From Gnetum montanum (lineage: Eukaryota > Streptophyta > Gnetopsida > Gnetales > Gnetaceae), in the NCBI GenBank assembly GCA_015680685.1, contig MNCI01021382.1:322729-377843 (forward strand): 55,115 nucleotides of DNA. The letters run 5' to 3'. Made by a program: the position numbers and the translations under genes. Position 1 is the stretch's first letter. Every line of letters starts with the position of its first letter. Shown one piece after another: positions 11,502 to 23,786 of this stretch. Under the pieces are notes generated by a model. It made no database searches and was not told where the DNA came from. It saw only the letters and a list, made by a program, of their open reading frames with translations.

Positions 11502-11633
11502 TTTGTTTGTTGAAATGTGCACTATCTAGGATTAGTGAATATTATTTATATCGTTAGAAAAACTCAAGGTTAACATCACTCTCAATGACATATAAACTAC
11601 TAAGCACACTCACAATTTTGTTCATTTTACAAA

Positions 11634-13950
11634 ATGTCTTCTTCTTCCCACAAGAGCAAAGATGTCAAACTGCCGATCCCATAGGAGTGCAAAGTGATAT
11701 ATACTCATCCAGATGAGTATGTACTGGACTTTACCTTCGTCCTACACTAGCATGAACAACTGCAATGGTGTGATATGGAGGGCAACATCATCTTGCCCCC
11801 CAGTCGATCTGTGCCCAATATGCTGTTTCAAACCCTTAAAAAGTTGGGCATCTCAGATCTTCATGAGGAATACGTTGTGAATGGTTATGACACTTAGGAC
11901 TACTATCCCACTGAAACATAATGCAAGCAAGATCAACATTGGGAGAAGCACAATGAGGCTATGAAGGAGAAACATTTCACTAATCCCTTGTTCCTACTAG
12001 ATCAAGATGACAATGAGGATCTTTCCTTTGAAGGTTTTCAACATGAAGATTCTCCACCCCATATTGTTGGTAATGAGGAAACCTATGGTCAACTATTCAT
12101 AAAATAGGTTCAAGAAAAAGTAATAGTCATGGTAGGGACTTGAGCAAACATCACAATAGTAAGTGATCTAAGGATGGTGGTCATAATGAGCGGAATCATG
12201 GTGGTGGACACCGCAATGGCAGTGGCAATCCACCTTCTTGTCCATCCTCTTCATTTCATTCCAAACATTACTCTTCATACCAGTTCTCATAGAAGCCTCC
12301 GTTGATATAATCGTGATGAAGGTGATCAACAAGACAACAATGATCATCAAGACCATCAAGAATGAAGGGGTGGCCAAAACCATCATCAGCATCATTGATG
12401 CAGCGATGATGATGAACCTCTGTTGGTGACTCGAAGCATGCTCAACATTGCAAAGGTAGTAACGATTCCAACTAGGCATTTGAGAGATACCTAGATCAAG
12501 CACTCAAACATGAATAATATCCCAAGATTTGAGGAGGGATACAACTCTGATCCATAGACACATCTCCAAGCTTTACATGATGCATGTGCCTTACAAAACA
12601 TATAAAATGAATGGCAAAAACCTAAGCTCTTCTCTAGGACACTCATTAAGGAAGCTGAAAGATAGTACCAATCCTTGGAACTTTAATCTATCTATAGATG
12701 GAGTACCATGTTGGAGCTATTCAATGATAAATATCAAACATAATCCAAAGTGTCTAATCTAAGAAGGCAAATCCAAGGCTGGAAATAGGGAACACATGAA
12801 CCCTTGGATGTTGCCATGGGTAGATACTATTCACTCTTACACCGATGCCCTAGCCATGATTATTCTTAGAGGGAACAACTTCACCACATCATATATTGGC
12901 TCAGAGCAGAAACTAGAAGAACTCTTGGGGTGTATGCCCAAGGATGATTATCTAAACTAAAAGCTCATCAAATCCAAATGCCGATTGAGCAAGTAGTAAA
13001 AGAAGAAGGTGAGTTGCAAAAAAGTATAATAGGGATCCTTGCATCAAGAAATGGATGGTCCAATTTTGTGACAAAGAGGAATCACCACTTGATGAAGTCA
13101 TGAATAAGAAAACCCTGCCCATCCAAAAATTTGTTTTTGATATTTCAACAAAGGTTGATAAATTATGGAACTCTTTGGATGAAAAATTCCAAGTTGCTAT
13201 AAAGATTGCTAAAGAATATAAAGATCAAAATAGTAATCATAAACGTAGAAGGTGAAAAGAAGTTCAACGTGCATACCAAAGAGGTAAGGGCAAAGCTACG
13301 ACCATAGAGGAAGTTGTGGAAACCAACTCTAATGATGAAACTAATTGTGATTTGTCAATACAAACATCCAAAAAGATGTTGCCCTATGGTGTCACACTTA
13401 CAAGAGTATGGGGTGCATGCATTGCATCCTCAACTAGCACATAGGCAAGCACCTAGATAATTGCCTTATCCTCAAGGAAATCCAAGGTAGTTCCACCAAC
13501 AACAACAAGCTTACTACCCAAGTGGAGCTCCTTCACAACCTTATGAATAATACTAACAATGGTACCAACCATAATCATGGGGAATGCCACTGCCAAGGTA
13601 ACACTACCCTTATAGGCAACCAGATCCATATGAGTACTATGTTCAACAACCCATCTCTCCAAGAAGTTCTACAAGTCATACCTCATTTTAGCATCACTCT
13701 TACCCTCCAAAGTACCATTGAACACATTCATCATCTACTCAAGGGGAAAACCCATATCCATACCACCCTCTGCATCCATCTACATGCACACCTCTGCCTT
13801 CAACCCAGTTACCTCTTGTTCCATCCATGCAGGGTGAGATTCCTCCATAGCCACAACAACAAAATGCTACGAGGGTCTACATTCACAACTGGGTTTTCAA
13901 CCAAGTGGTTCAAATAATCAATCCAGAAAAAAACCCTTCTTTCAACCTAA
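11634..13950 (+). pseudogene. gag: E2 gag remnant
   Basis: Starts at ATG 11634 (MSSSSHKS), the same start as E4. N-terminal: DEYVLDFTFVLH and QWCDMEGNIILPPSRS (about 11715-11815), then a Ser/His/Gly-rich stretch (about 12110-12300). Next is the gag helical domain with 'FEEGYNSDP', 'LQALHDACALQNI', 'RWSTMLELFNDKYQT' and HEPLDVAMGRYYSLLHRCPSH (about 12530-12860), then 'VVKEEGELQK'. The zinc knuckle CQYKHPKRCCPMVSHLQ is near 13350-13400 in a shifted frame. A Q/P/Y-rich tail (YYPSGAPSQPYE, PQSWGMPLPR) follows to about 13900. Gag assembles the particle and binds RNA in functional relatives; this copy has many TAG stops and shifts. Confidence 0.85.
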
Positions 13951-14620
13951 CAATCCTCTCCAATACCCCATACTCTACATCAAATACCTTTGAGTGCCCT
14001 TCGAACCAAATGCTATCTCAAATTCACATTGTAATGCTAACTCATGATTTTTCTAGTTGTATCAAGGTTGGCAATCTTCCCATGAAAAGATTTAACCCAA
14101 GAAATCCATTCATTTATCTACAAATCACTAGACATGAGTCATGTGAGGCTCTTCTTGACTCTAGTTCTAGAGTTAATCTCATCTCCCATGACATGTACAA
14201 GGCCTAGAACCTACCACCTCTCAAGAAGAGTAACATCCATCTAGAATTGACAAATCAGTCAATTACTATCCCTCTAGGATTAGTAGAGGACATTGTAACC
14301 ATAATTTGTGGGTGGTCCTATCTTGTTGATTTTCTAGTGATCAAGGTTGAAAACTGCAAAAGTGACTTCCACATCATTATGGAAAGAGGTTGGTTAAGCA
14401 AGAGCAACACATGTATGCACATAAGGAACCTCTCTCTAGAAATATCCAAAGAAAATGAATTTGGCAAGATAGAGAAGAAGTGTATTCCATGCATCATGTA
14501 TAGCGATAACAAGTGCAATTGCATGCAAAAGATTTGGTTCATTAAAAGTACATACTTTAAAGCATGCAATTAGTGTGCATAAGAAATCAATATTCAAAGG
14601 TATCTATATGCCGCAACCAC
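13951..14620 (+). pseudogene. E2 aspartic protease remnant
   Basis: Contains 'VMLTHDFSSCIKVG', then ALLDSSSRVNLISHDMY at about 14150-14200. The retropepsin active site is normally D-S/T-G; E4 keeps DSG here, while E2 reads DSS. Then PLGLVEDIVTIICGWSYLVDFLVI (flap and core strands) and a decayed IIMGRAWL as IIMERGWL. It would cleave the polyprotein in a working element. The Gly loss and stops indicate no activity. Confidence 0.8.
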
Positions 14621-15039
14621 AAAATAGGAGGGCACCCAGTTGCTGATAGCTAACTTAGATAGTAGCACATTATGCATAGAACCAACTAAGAGCCTAACAT
14701 GTGCTTATGTTGAAGGCATGGATAAACTTGAACAAGTTCATCTCCAACTCTCTAATGAAGATGATAATACTTATTGGGAAGAGTTGGAAATCCCTAATAA
14801 CTTTAAGTAGGAGCCCCTAGAGCTAAAAACTTTTTCAGCTGGCATGGAATATATTTTTAAACAATCATAAATTAGTCATAATTAATGTCAAAATTTCTCT
14901 TGTATAAAAAGAAAAGCTATTAAAAGTGGTTAACAAATGGTCAATAGCTTTTGTTTGGTCATATCCTAAGCTAATCGGAATTAATCTAAGGATATGTTAG
15001 CATTGCATTTACATCAACTTGGCCATGAAGCCTAACAGG

Positions 15040-16275
15040 CAACCATAGAGGTAGCCGAATCCCAAATTGAAGTAGATCATTAAGGAAGAAATTGAGCAAC
15101 TCCTCAAGGTAGGGTTTATCTATCCCATCACAGATAGTAAGTGGGTTAGACCACTCATAATCGTGCCAAAGAAATATGGCAAATGGTGAGTCTACATCAA
15201 CTTCAGGCTATTGAATATGGCAACATTTAAAGATCATTTTTCATTATCATTTGTGGATGAAGTGTTGGACATCATATCCGGGCATTATTATTATATCTTA
15301 CTAGATGGTTATAGTGGCTATAACCAAATCCAAATTGCACCAAAAGATCAGGCCAAGACAACATTCATGAGTTCCAAAGGGACTTTTGCATATTGTAAGA
15401 TGTCATTTGATCTATGTAATACCCCTATAACCTTTTAATGTCTAGTCCTTAGCATCTTCCAAAAGTAGATTGGTAATGGTGTGGAAGTCTTCATGAATAA
15501 ATTTTCCACCTATGGAGCTACATTTAAGCAAGCCTTGGACCACCTTAAGCAAGTACTGAAGAGATGTGTTGAAACAAATCTGTGGCTCAACTAGTAAAAG
15601 AGCCATCTCATGGTCTAAGAAGGCATTGTACTAGGGCATAGAATCACTCAAGTAGGGATTGAGGTAGACCCAGAAAAGATAAGGATCATCCAAGGAATAA
15701 CATACCTACCAAAGACAGTTAAGGATGTTCGATCATTCCTTGGATACATTGGCTACTACTAGTGATTCATAGAGAATTTCTCTAAGATCGCAAAACTGTT
15801 GGTACAGCTTACAAAGAAAGATGCACCTTTCATTTGGACTAAGGAATATGAACATGCATTCCAATAGTTAAGGAAAAACTTGTAGAAACACTAATCTTAT
15901 GAACACCGGACTAGTCTAGACCCTTCCACATCATGACAAATGCATCTACCTATGCCTTGGAAGTAGTGCTCACGTAGATGGATGATAAGAAATGCCCATA
16001 CTACATCCATTGTGCAACCCAAAGCATTATGAAAGCACAATTAAATTACACCACCACGAAATAAGAACTAATGGTTGTGGTGTATGCTCTTGGAAAGTTC
16101 AAGCACTATGTGCTTTTCTACAAAGTATTTGTGCACATGGACCACAGTGCAATCTGCTTCCTCATAAACAAGCCAACAATGAGTCCTCGTATCATACAGT
16201 GGCTCGTGATCTTGTAGGAATTCAATCTTACAATGGTAGATCAAAAAGGGATCAAGAATGTGGTCACTGACCACC
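15040..16275 (+). pseudogene. pol: E2 reverse transcriptase and RNase H remnant
   Basis: RT starts near NPKLK-EEIEQLLKVGFIYPI (about 15060-15125), then VPKKYGKW, LLNMATFKDHFSLSFVDEVL and 'LLDGYSGYNQIQIAPKDQ' (about 15300-15350). The catalytic box reads FMNKF at about 15490-15505 where E1 and E3 have FMDDF, so both aspartates are lost. The thumb/connection region follows with EGIVLGHRI and FLGYIGYY. RNase H reads TNAS instead of TDAS (first catalytic Asp lost), then 'YYIHCATQSI', 'ELMVVVYALGKFKHYVL' and 'VDHS/MDHSAICFLINKP'. Many in-frame stops are present. Confidence 0.88.
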
Positions 16276-16529
16276 TCTCTTACTTATGATGGGATAATAA
16301 AGAGGAGGAGAGCCTACTCTCTAATCATTTTCCAAGCAAACTTCTCTTTATAGGAGCACTAAATGATCAAACGTTTGTAAAAATAACCTAGTATAATGAC
16401 GTCCTCACCTATCCTCTCACTCAGAAGATGCCACAAGATCTTGACTTTAGAAAGAGGCAACCATTTCTCTATCAAGTCAAATATTTCATGGAAATCAACG
16501 AACACCTTTACAAGGTGTGCGTCGATGGC

Positions 16530-17640
16530 CTAATTTGTTGGTTGTGTCCTTGATGAAGATCAATTGTGTGTTCTCTAAGATGCTCATGAAGAACCTTGTG
16601 AAGGCCACTATGCAAGGAGATGCACAGCCATAAAAATCCTGATGGCAGGATTTTATTGGCCTACAATCTTTAGGGATACCTACTAGTTTGTCCAATCTTG
16701 TGAATGTTATCAATGAGATGAGGGGATGACCACTTACATGGAAGGTCCTTAACAATGGATTCAACCATTGAAACCTTTTGACATATGGGGAATTGACTTC
16801 ATGGATCCCATCACACCCATGTCTAATGAAAAGGCATATATTATTATAGTAGTCAACTATTGCATAAAATGGATAGAAGCAATAGTTGTTACTGATTGCA
16901 CATCATCCATTACTACTAGATTTATACAACAAAATATTGTAAATAGGTTTGGGGGTGCCACGTTCACTAATTTCTGATAATGGAACTCATTTCACAAGTG
17001 CCACTTTTAGAAAGTTAATGCAATTCTTGGGGGTTGAACATAAATTAACAACACCCAACCACCCCAAGCCAATAGTCAATCAAAGATAACCAACTGGGAG
17101 ATCACAAAAATACTAACATGGACCATTAGCAAATATATGAAAGATTGGAGTATAAAACTTAACAATTTCCTATGGGTTTACCATTCAACATGAAAACTTC
17201 CTATTGGCTACTCTCCCTATGAGTTGATGTACAGAAAACTTCCAATGTTCCTGATTCAATCTAAGCTTTGTACACTCTCAACAACTTATGATCTAAATCT
17301 TGATCTAAGTCTAGCATAGAAAGAAAGATTGATCAACTTGAATGTGCTAGATGAAAATCAACTAGTGGCCCTATCTTTGAATAATGTGCATAAGGCATTT
17401 AATAAGCATCATCATGACCTAAGAATACAAAAGGTAAAACTTCAACCAGGAAATAAGGTCCTCTATTGGAACCCCACACATGTACCCAAAAAGGTAAAAT
17501 TCCAAATGTTGTGGGAGGGACCTTATATAATTGATCACACCTTTCCTTCTAGGGCCATGTTAATTTACAAGCCTGAAATCCTAGATAAAAAGTAGTTGGT
17601 CAACATCCAACAAGTAAAACCTTTCCTTGAACCAAGATAG
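16530..17640 (+). pseudogene. E2 integrase remnant
   Basis: N-terminal zinc region: DAHEEPCEGHYARRCTAIKILMAGFYWPTIFRD followed by SCECYQ, an H2C2-like finger (about 16580-16710). Catalytic core: PFDIWGIDFMDPITPMS with the first Asp, then IIVVNYCIKWIEAI, and a frameshifted SDNGTHF region (about 16965-16995). C-terminal part: 'MYRKLPMFLIQSKLCTLST', then LDENQLVALS, DLRIQKVKLQPGNKVLYW and KFQMLWEGPYII. It ends at TAG 17638. No chromodomain is visible. Stops and shifts make it inactive. Confidence 0.87.
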
Positions 17641-19759
17641 GCCAATGCAACTACCACCTCGATGGATGAACAACCACATTCCATTTTTCAAATCTCCTCC
17701 TTCCAACTCAGTCATGGGGGAGATTTTCATCCATGCTAATAATCCATATGGCTTCTCATTTTTTCTAATTTTTTTTTCACATTTTTTATTTTTACAATTT
17801 TTTTATTTTCTAATTTTTCTAATTTTACACCATTGTTAGTACCTTTGAGAGTTTCTTGATTATTTTACACCTTCTTTTATATTTTATTTATTTTGTTTTG
17901 TTTTGTTAGAATATGAATTTTCCTTATTTTTACTAATAAAATTAGTTTATTGCCATAGGACACAATGTCGCTGTTGTTGTTTACTAGTGATGGTTTATGC
18001 TTACTGTTGTGATTGTCGATGTTTGGTTTCTATTTTTGAAATCTTATATCTGATGACTATGACATGGTTTATTTTTCATTGAATAAGCAGTGAGTCAATG
18101 GCATCTTCCCATCCAATAAACTCTATGGTTTTCCTTGTTTTGGGAATATAAAGTCCCTTCCATTAAAGAAACCTTTAATCAATCAATGACCTTAGTAGTT
18201 CCAGAATTAGGAAGGATTCAAAAGTTTGTAAAGGGTGTGACTTCAAAGGGACTCAATACTCTTTGTACTCTTTTACTTTCTTGAGTGCTTGAGTGTTTTT
18301 CATGGACTTCTTACCATTCCATAATAGGAAGTCAAATAAAGTCTTTGCATGGTGCGGTTTCTATCCAAAAATTCAAAAACAAAAACAAAAGAACATGATG
18401 AGAATTCAAAGCACACCTCTTAGATAAATAAACAAGCTACAAGCACTAGTTATGGGACTAGAAAGACATGCATCCATGCCTGAAAGTGCCCTCTAACTAA
18501 GGCCATCTCTCACTTCCTACTTCTCTCTTTTCTTCTCTTTATGGAGTAGTGGTTGTTTTATGGAAGCACTCTTATGTCTCATGGAATTCATTGAAAGTGG
18601 TGATGTATCATGCATGTCTCATGGACTGATCTTAGAGTGGGATGTAAAGTCATTGAAAGTGGCTAGTTTTGGTCTAGACTAAGGATGGATCTTCTTAGGT
18701 TGTTTTAAACACAAATTCCACAAGGGACTTCTTATGACATTAATTCAGAATTCCATTCCACCTTCTTCATCATCCATCCATACTACCATAACTCACCCCA
18801 CTACTGGGTTCTATGTTATGTTCTATGTATTGGTTTGATGTGTTTGAATTCTTAGATAGATTCTTCTTGGTTGCTCCTTAACTTTTCATGACCATTAATC
18901 AACTATGGGGCCCATAGACTCCTTAGTTGAGGTTATGCAAGGGCAACAAGGGCATAAGCCTACTATGGGGAGGATCCACTTGCATAGCTCTTGGTTTGGT
19001 TAGTTGGGTTCCTTACCTTCGACATTGCTACAATCCTATTTTTTTCATATTCCACTATGTATTCTACTCAGTGCTCCTTAACCTTTTATTCCATTTATCC
19101 CTTAAATCATTTTGACTCAATTTTCCAAATTTATGAGCTCCAAGACCCTCTTCTCATATTTTCATACTATTCATCACCTTTTGAGCTTTTATTTAATCCT
19201 AATTCCATTCAAAAACTCTTCGTATTTTGCAACTTTGACCAAAGTCAATGATCGTCTAAGGTGGTCATCAGCTACATCGACGAGGCCTCATCGACACAAT
19301 GCAAAAACCTTATATATACCACTGTAAACTTAGAAATTTTTATCATTTGCCTCATAACACACAAGGAGTTTTTGCCATTTTTCAGAGCCCAAAACCTTCC
19401 AAAGCCCTTAACTTTCCAACCATTTGTCTAAATCACTCCATTCTTCAATCTTGCAATTACCAAAGCCCTAAACCCTAAACCTTAAGGTTTCTTTGAACAT
19501 TTTTGAAATTTTTTCTAACTCTCCTAAAGGATTAATAACCTTAACAATATACAAACATCAATTTTTTCAAGAGTTAACCCTTTCAACAACCTTAAGGATG
19601 ATTTATTAACAATCATACATAAATAGAATAATGATTGGAATAATTAAATCATCCACAATCACAACTTAGCCAAGTGTAACTATCCTAAATAGATAAAGGT
19701 ATTCCAATTGCTTCATGTTACACAATGATTACTAACCCATGGTCTTATTGTGATTACAA
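17641..19759 (+). other. E2 3' region: leader of ORF-X, conserved blocks
   Basis: No intact ORF. It holds a purine motif AGTCATGGGGGAGA (17709-17723), one copy of a unit that is tandemly repeated in E3 and E5 (about 18340-18430), an 80-nt block conserved in E3, E4 and E5 (18905-18985), and the internal promoter-like block (19268-19320). It also has a CCCTAAACCCTAAACC stretch (19466-19481), a telo-box-like motif, in what would be the ORF-X leader. Confidence 0.65.
19268..19320 (+). promoter_or_regulatory. E2 internal promoter-like block upstream of ORF-X
   Basis: A GGCC-centred palindrome CATCGACGAGGCCTCATCGA (19275-19294) is followed by TATATATA at 19310-19317, 450 bp before the ORF-X ATG. 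The LTR U3 of the same element has the same kind of modules upstream of TATAAATA. Promoter function is inferred from this likeness. Confidence 0.55.
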
Positions 19760-22601
19760 ATGGCACCAAGACCAAAATGCTCACAGGAAGGAAAACCCTC
19801 TCAACCAAGGGAGAAATGATCCAAAGTTGGAAGGGCTCAAAAATAATGAGTCCAAGAACCACCAAGGCCAACCCATGTAATGGGACCTCTTCGTGAGGAG
19901 CTTGAAGTGGAATCTGTTTGATAGATTCCAAAAGAAGAAGTGCCAACAAAGCAATCACAACAAGGGAAAGCACTAGGACCTATGCCAAGGCTTGAAGTCA
20001 CTTTAACTCAAGCTTGCCTTGACATCATCATGTCTCGAGAGATTCAATGCTCTCAAGCCATTTCTAGAGAAAGCTCCAACAAAAGTCAAAATACAATTGC
20101 AAACCTCTCTCATGTGGCCAATCATCACATCCAATGGGGAATGGTACATAGGAGAGACATATCTCTTCTGGAATAATACAAGGCTAAGGTCCACAGTGAA
20201 AATCAAGGATATTTAGGTGTCCTACTCAGCTGAGAATATTGCACAAGCACTAGGGTTACCTAATATTGGGACATAGTTGGCTGAGCTATCAACAAAAGGT
20301 GATCCTGAGGCCAAAAAGAAGAGGACTTAGCAGTATTATGGGTTCAACCATAAGAATTATGGCATGCTCACATCGACAAAATGCATTTACTTCAAAAGTG
20401 AAACTTATCACCTTAATCCAACGGTGAGGCCTAGCAAGGTGACCACCTTTTCTGCCCAAGCATGTGCTACTCTAAGTAGGATATTTCCCATTAACCTTCC
20501 ATAATTAATCTATTTGGAAATCAAAAAGCATTTCAAGAAAAACTAACGTGGAAGGAAAACCCTACCCTTTTCGTTCCTCATCTGGAAACTCTGCAAGAGG
20601 ATAAGAATCATCCACTACACCAATGACATAATTAGGCATGGTCCTCTGGCTTCATGGTCTGAAATCATAAAATAAAAGACACCTACCATAACTCAAGAAG
20701 AGGAGTAACTGCCACCTCCACCACCTACTCAAGAAACAACACTAGAGGCCCACACAATCATTAAGCGCTTGTGCAAAATCCAAGAGTAGCTCTTGCATGA
20801 GCAAAAGTAGCATGCAGGGATGAGTAGTGCAGACCCATTTGTACATCAACTAGCAATGAGTCATCTTAATAAGGTGGCTTGAATAATCAACCAGATGGAA
20901 AGGGGTGGACCAATATTCTCTACCCAATAAACATAGTTTTCCACAAGGTCTAATCCAAATGCTTGAGAGGTGATGGTGTCATTTTCACAACATCATTTAT
21001 TCCTAGAAATCTTTGAGAATGTTGCCTCCTTCTTAGTGTGTTTGGAGGAAGGTGAAGGGGCCATTGTATTGGTGATGCAACACTACGGGCAAGAGACTAT
21101 GACTAAAGTAGTTGCTAATCGTGTCATCCAAGTAATTAGTGCACCTATGATGTCTATACTAGACATATCTGCACTTAGAAATGTTTAGATGTCCAAAGGC
21201 ATGGTCAATGAAAAATTGAATGCAGCCTAGCATGAAGAATTGCTAGATCGACTGGTGGGGACTGGGCAATCGATTCTAGATATCTTTGATTTTCTAGATA
21301 ACATCACTATAACCTAGTTAGAGCTGCTGAAAGTAAGGGACAAATGCATCATCTTAGAGGGGCAACTCGAAATGGCTCAAGCACAAAATCAATGCTTGCC
21401 CATGGAGGTTACCAAATTACATGCCCTTCTTGCTAATCCTACACTCCTTAGCCCAACAATAACCAAAGATGAAGCTTTCCAATAGCTTCAAAAATGATTC
21501 AAGAAGGCTAAGGAGAAAGCAATAATGGCCATCTTTAGCTAGTTTGTAGTAGAGGTGAAGACATATTTAGTTCAAAAGGCCTTAGCTCAAATGTGCCAGG
21601 AGAACGAACCACTGACCCCACAAAATCATCACCTGAAAAATGTTGATGCCTAAAAAGAACAAATGCAAGAATTCATTTATAAATAGCAGGAGTAGCTTGC
21701 CAAGGTGAAAATCAAATTAAGGAAATTGGCCACAAAAAATCAAAATCTGTCAATCAAAGAAGTTTGTGCCTTTTTCCAGAAATATACTATTAAGATTGCC
21801 ACCTAGAAAAATGAAGCTTTGAAGTTTGAAAGAGTAAAAAATCACTATAGAGACCAAGTTGGCTTGCACAGGGAAGTAAACAAGAAGCACATCTAGATGG
21901 CAAAGGCAAAAATAAATGAAGCTCTCCAGCAACTTCAATAAGAAAAATAAGTTTGGTAGCCCATCATTGATGGGATTGATGCTTACAACAAAGCAAAGAT
22001 CTGACTAAAGGAGTTGCAGATAGAAGAGATGACAAAATACATGGAGCTGGCCAATCTCCATTATGTGAACCTGGAAATGCTAACTACCAAATGGCTACAA
22101 TCAGAGTTAGAAAGACAAGTGGCTAGCTCATATTTGCTATACGAGGCAGAGTTCAAACACCATTAAGACACTAAGCAAAAGCTTGAGACTACAAATGTTG
22201 AACTCGAAGTTCTTAGAGCACAATCCATGAATCAAAGATCAACTGCTAAGAACTTAGCCAAAAGGATAAATGTTTACTAGGAGCTGAAGGATGCAATTAG
22301 AGCATTCAAAATTGAATGCAAACAATTTGCTATCTAGTTTATCAACGCGAAGAAGCTCTTTCCAATAATCCCATGTACTTGGGATGTGCCTATTCTGACC
22401 CACATTGGCAAAGCTACATGGACGATCCACAATCCTAGAAGTAAGGAGGAGAAAATGAAAGTATTGTTAGATGCTTTCTGACCCCCACCAAAATTTGCAG
22501 TAGTAGTAGGACAACCACAGCCACCTCAACCACCGCACATGCATGAAGTCGATAAAGGTCCCTCAAAACCTCAAGAGCCACCATCGTCCAAGACTGTCTG
22601 A
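19760..22601 (+). pseudogene. ORF-X of E2: extra sense ORF downstream of pol, coiled-coil protein
   Basis: Starts MAPRPKCSQEGKPSQ at ATG 19760 and ends at TGA 22599-22601, about 947 codons with roughly 30 stops and at least one frameshift. N-terminal third: 'AQALGLPN', 'TYHLNPTVRPSKVTTFSAQA' and 'LPFSFLIWKLCKR' (about 20220-20610). This pattern resembles domains annotated in plants as 'putative plant transposon protein'. A proline run (PPPPPTQE, about 20712-20740) leads into a long charged coiled coil (about 21300-22340), e.g. 'KNEALKFERVKNHYRDQVGL'. A proline-rich end (GQPQPPQPPHM) follows. The same protein is encoded by E3 (28846-26058) with matching start, order and end, so it was under selection in this lineage. 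It is not an obvious envelope: no signal peptide or membrane segment is seen. Function unknown. Confidence 0.8.
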
Positions 22602-22830
22602 TCTTCTCTACCAAACTTCATACCATCAAGGAACGTGCTATCCAATTTTGAAGAATCATGTCATGGTGTTTAATTCTGTGTCATGAACACTACCATTTTT
22701 GTAATGTGTTGATCCATACACTCAGGCACTCTGTTTTTATGAAGTCAATTTGTTTTGTTTGTAAAAGGTCAATCATTAATTTCATACCTTCCCAATTTTG
22801 TAAAAGAACTCAAGGATGAGTTTTCATTTA

Positions 22831-22842
22831 GTTGTGGGGATA
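22831..22842 (+). promoter_or_regulatory. E2 polypurine tract
   Basis: GTTGTGGGGATA directly abuts the 3' LTR, preceded by a T-rich box (GTTTTCATTTA, 22820-22830). The same arrangement occurs in E4 and E5. Confidence 0.75.
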
Positions 22843-23786
22843 TGATGAGTCACATTTATTGACTACATCAACGAGGCCTTGTTAATTAGGCCTTATTGAT
22901 GAGGCCCCGTTGATGCATTGTATCATGCATCGATGAGGCCCCGTCGATGCATTGTATCATGCATTGACGAGGCCCGATCGATGTAGTGTCCACTTTTTGG
23001 CTATAAATATGTGTCTACTAGCTGCATTTATGGCAATGAGATTTTAGTAGTAGTGAAGCTCTTGCAGTTTATTTATTTGAGAGTTAGAATGTTTCTCTTG
23101 AGTACTCGTAGCAGGAGTCATTGAGTGTATGGATCTTTATTTGAGCATTGTTATACTTGAGCACAACAGTGTGTGCAGTAATAAAGATGAGCTTTCTGAT
23201 AAACCTTGCAGCATTCTTGATAGATTAAATATTTTCTTTATGCATTTAATGTTTTCAATTATTTATTAAATGTTTTCTAGTAATTAAGTGAATAAAGTAA
23301 TTAAGCAAGATAATCCAGATAGATTAAACACATAAGTACGACCACTTCGAGTATAACACATATTTGTTTGGTAATCCCAGTAGCATTATTGCTTGGTATG
23401 CCCAGAAGTGTAGCACTTGGTAACCTAGCAGTGAATACATGGGTTCAAGATATGTGCAGAAAGTGGGACCAGATGCTTATGTTAGGATTGCTTAGATACT
23501 AGTTAACTAGTTAAATTAAATTAGTTAATCCATTTCCTTTTATCTCCCTTTAAACACCAAAATCATAAAATAAAAAATGATAAAAATCATATGCCTCAAT
23601 TACACTTAATCATACTAGTGTACGTCACAAGTCTAATTGGGAAGACAATGGACAACCTTAAGGCAAGATTCATGTCCTAGAAAACTAGTGCATCAAAAAC
23701 TATAAAGTCCACAGAATTCGATCGGATCGTGCGTGAACACTTTGTGATTCATATGGTTGTGCATAGGGTTACCTCACTGCTCATCA
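22843..23786 (+). repeat. E2 3' LTR
   Basis: 944 bp, TGATGAG...CTCATCA. It carries five GAGGCC-type modules (22868-22975) against three in the 5' LTR, which explains most of the length difference. TATAAATA is at about 23004-23011. Confidence 0.93.

Larger units (their letters stand above)
10598..23786 (+). mobile_element. E2: complete 13.2-kb Athila/Tat-like retrotransposon carrying ORF-X
   Basis: Bounded by TGATGAG (10598) and CTCATCA (23786). The flanking 5-mers TTTTT and TATTT agree at four of five bases, fitting a 5-bp target duplication. Plus-strand order: 5' LTR, tRNA-Asp primer site, gag, protease, RT-RNase H, integrase, 3' region with internal promoter-like block, ORF-X, polypurine tract, 3' LTR. 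It sits inside the RTE LINE whose reading resumes on both sides. All ORFs are decayed. LTRs differ in length (884 and 944 bp) and clearly in sequence, so the insertion is old. Confidence 0.93.

Noticed and set aside
19760-22601. ORF-X as a retroviral-type envelope
   Set aside because: No signal peptide, no transmembrane segment and no cysteine pattern seen; the dominant feature is coiled coil.
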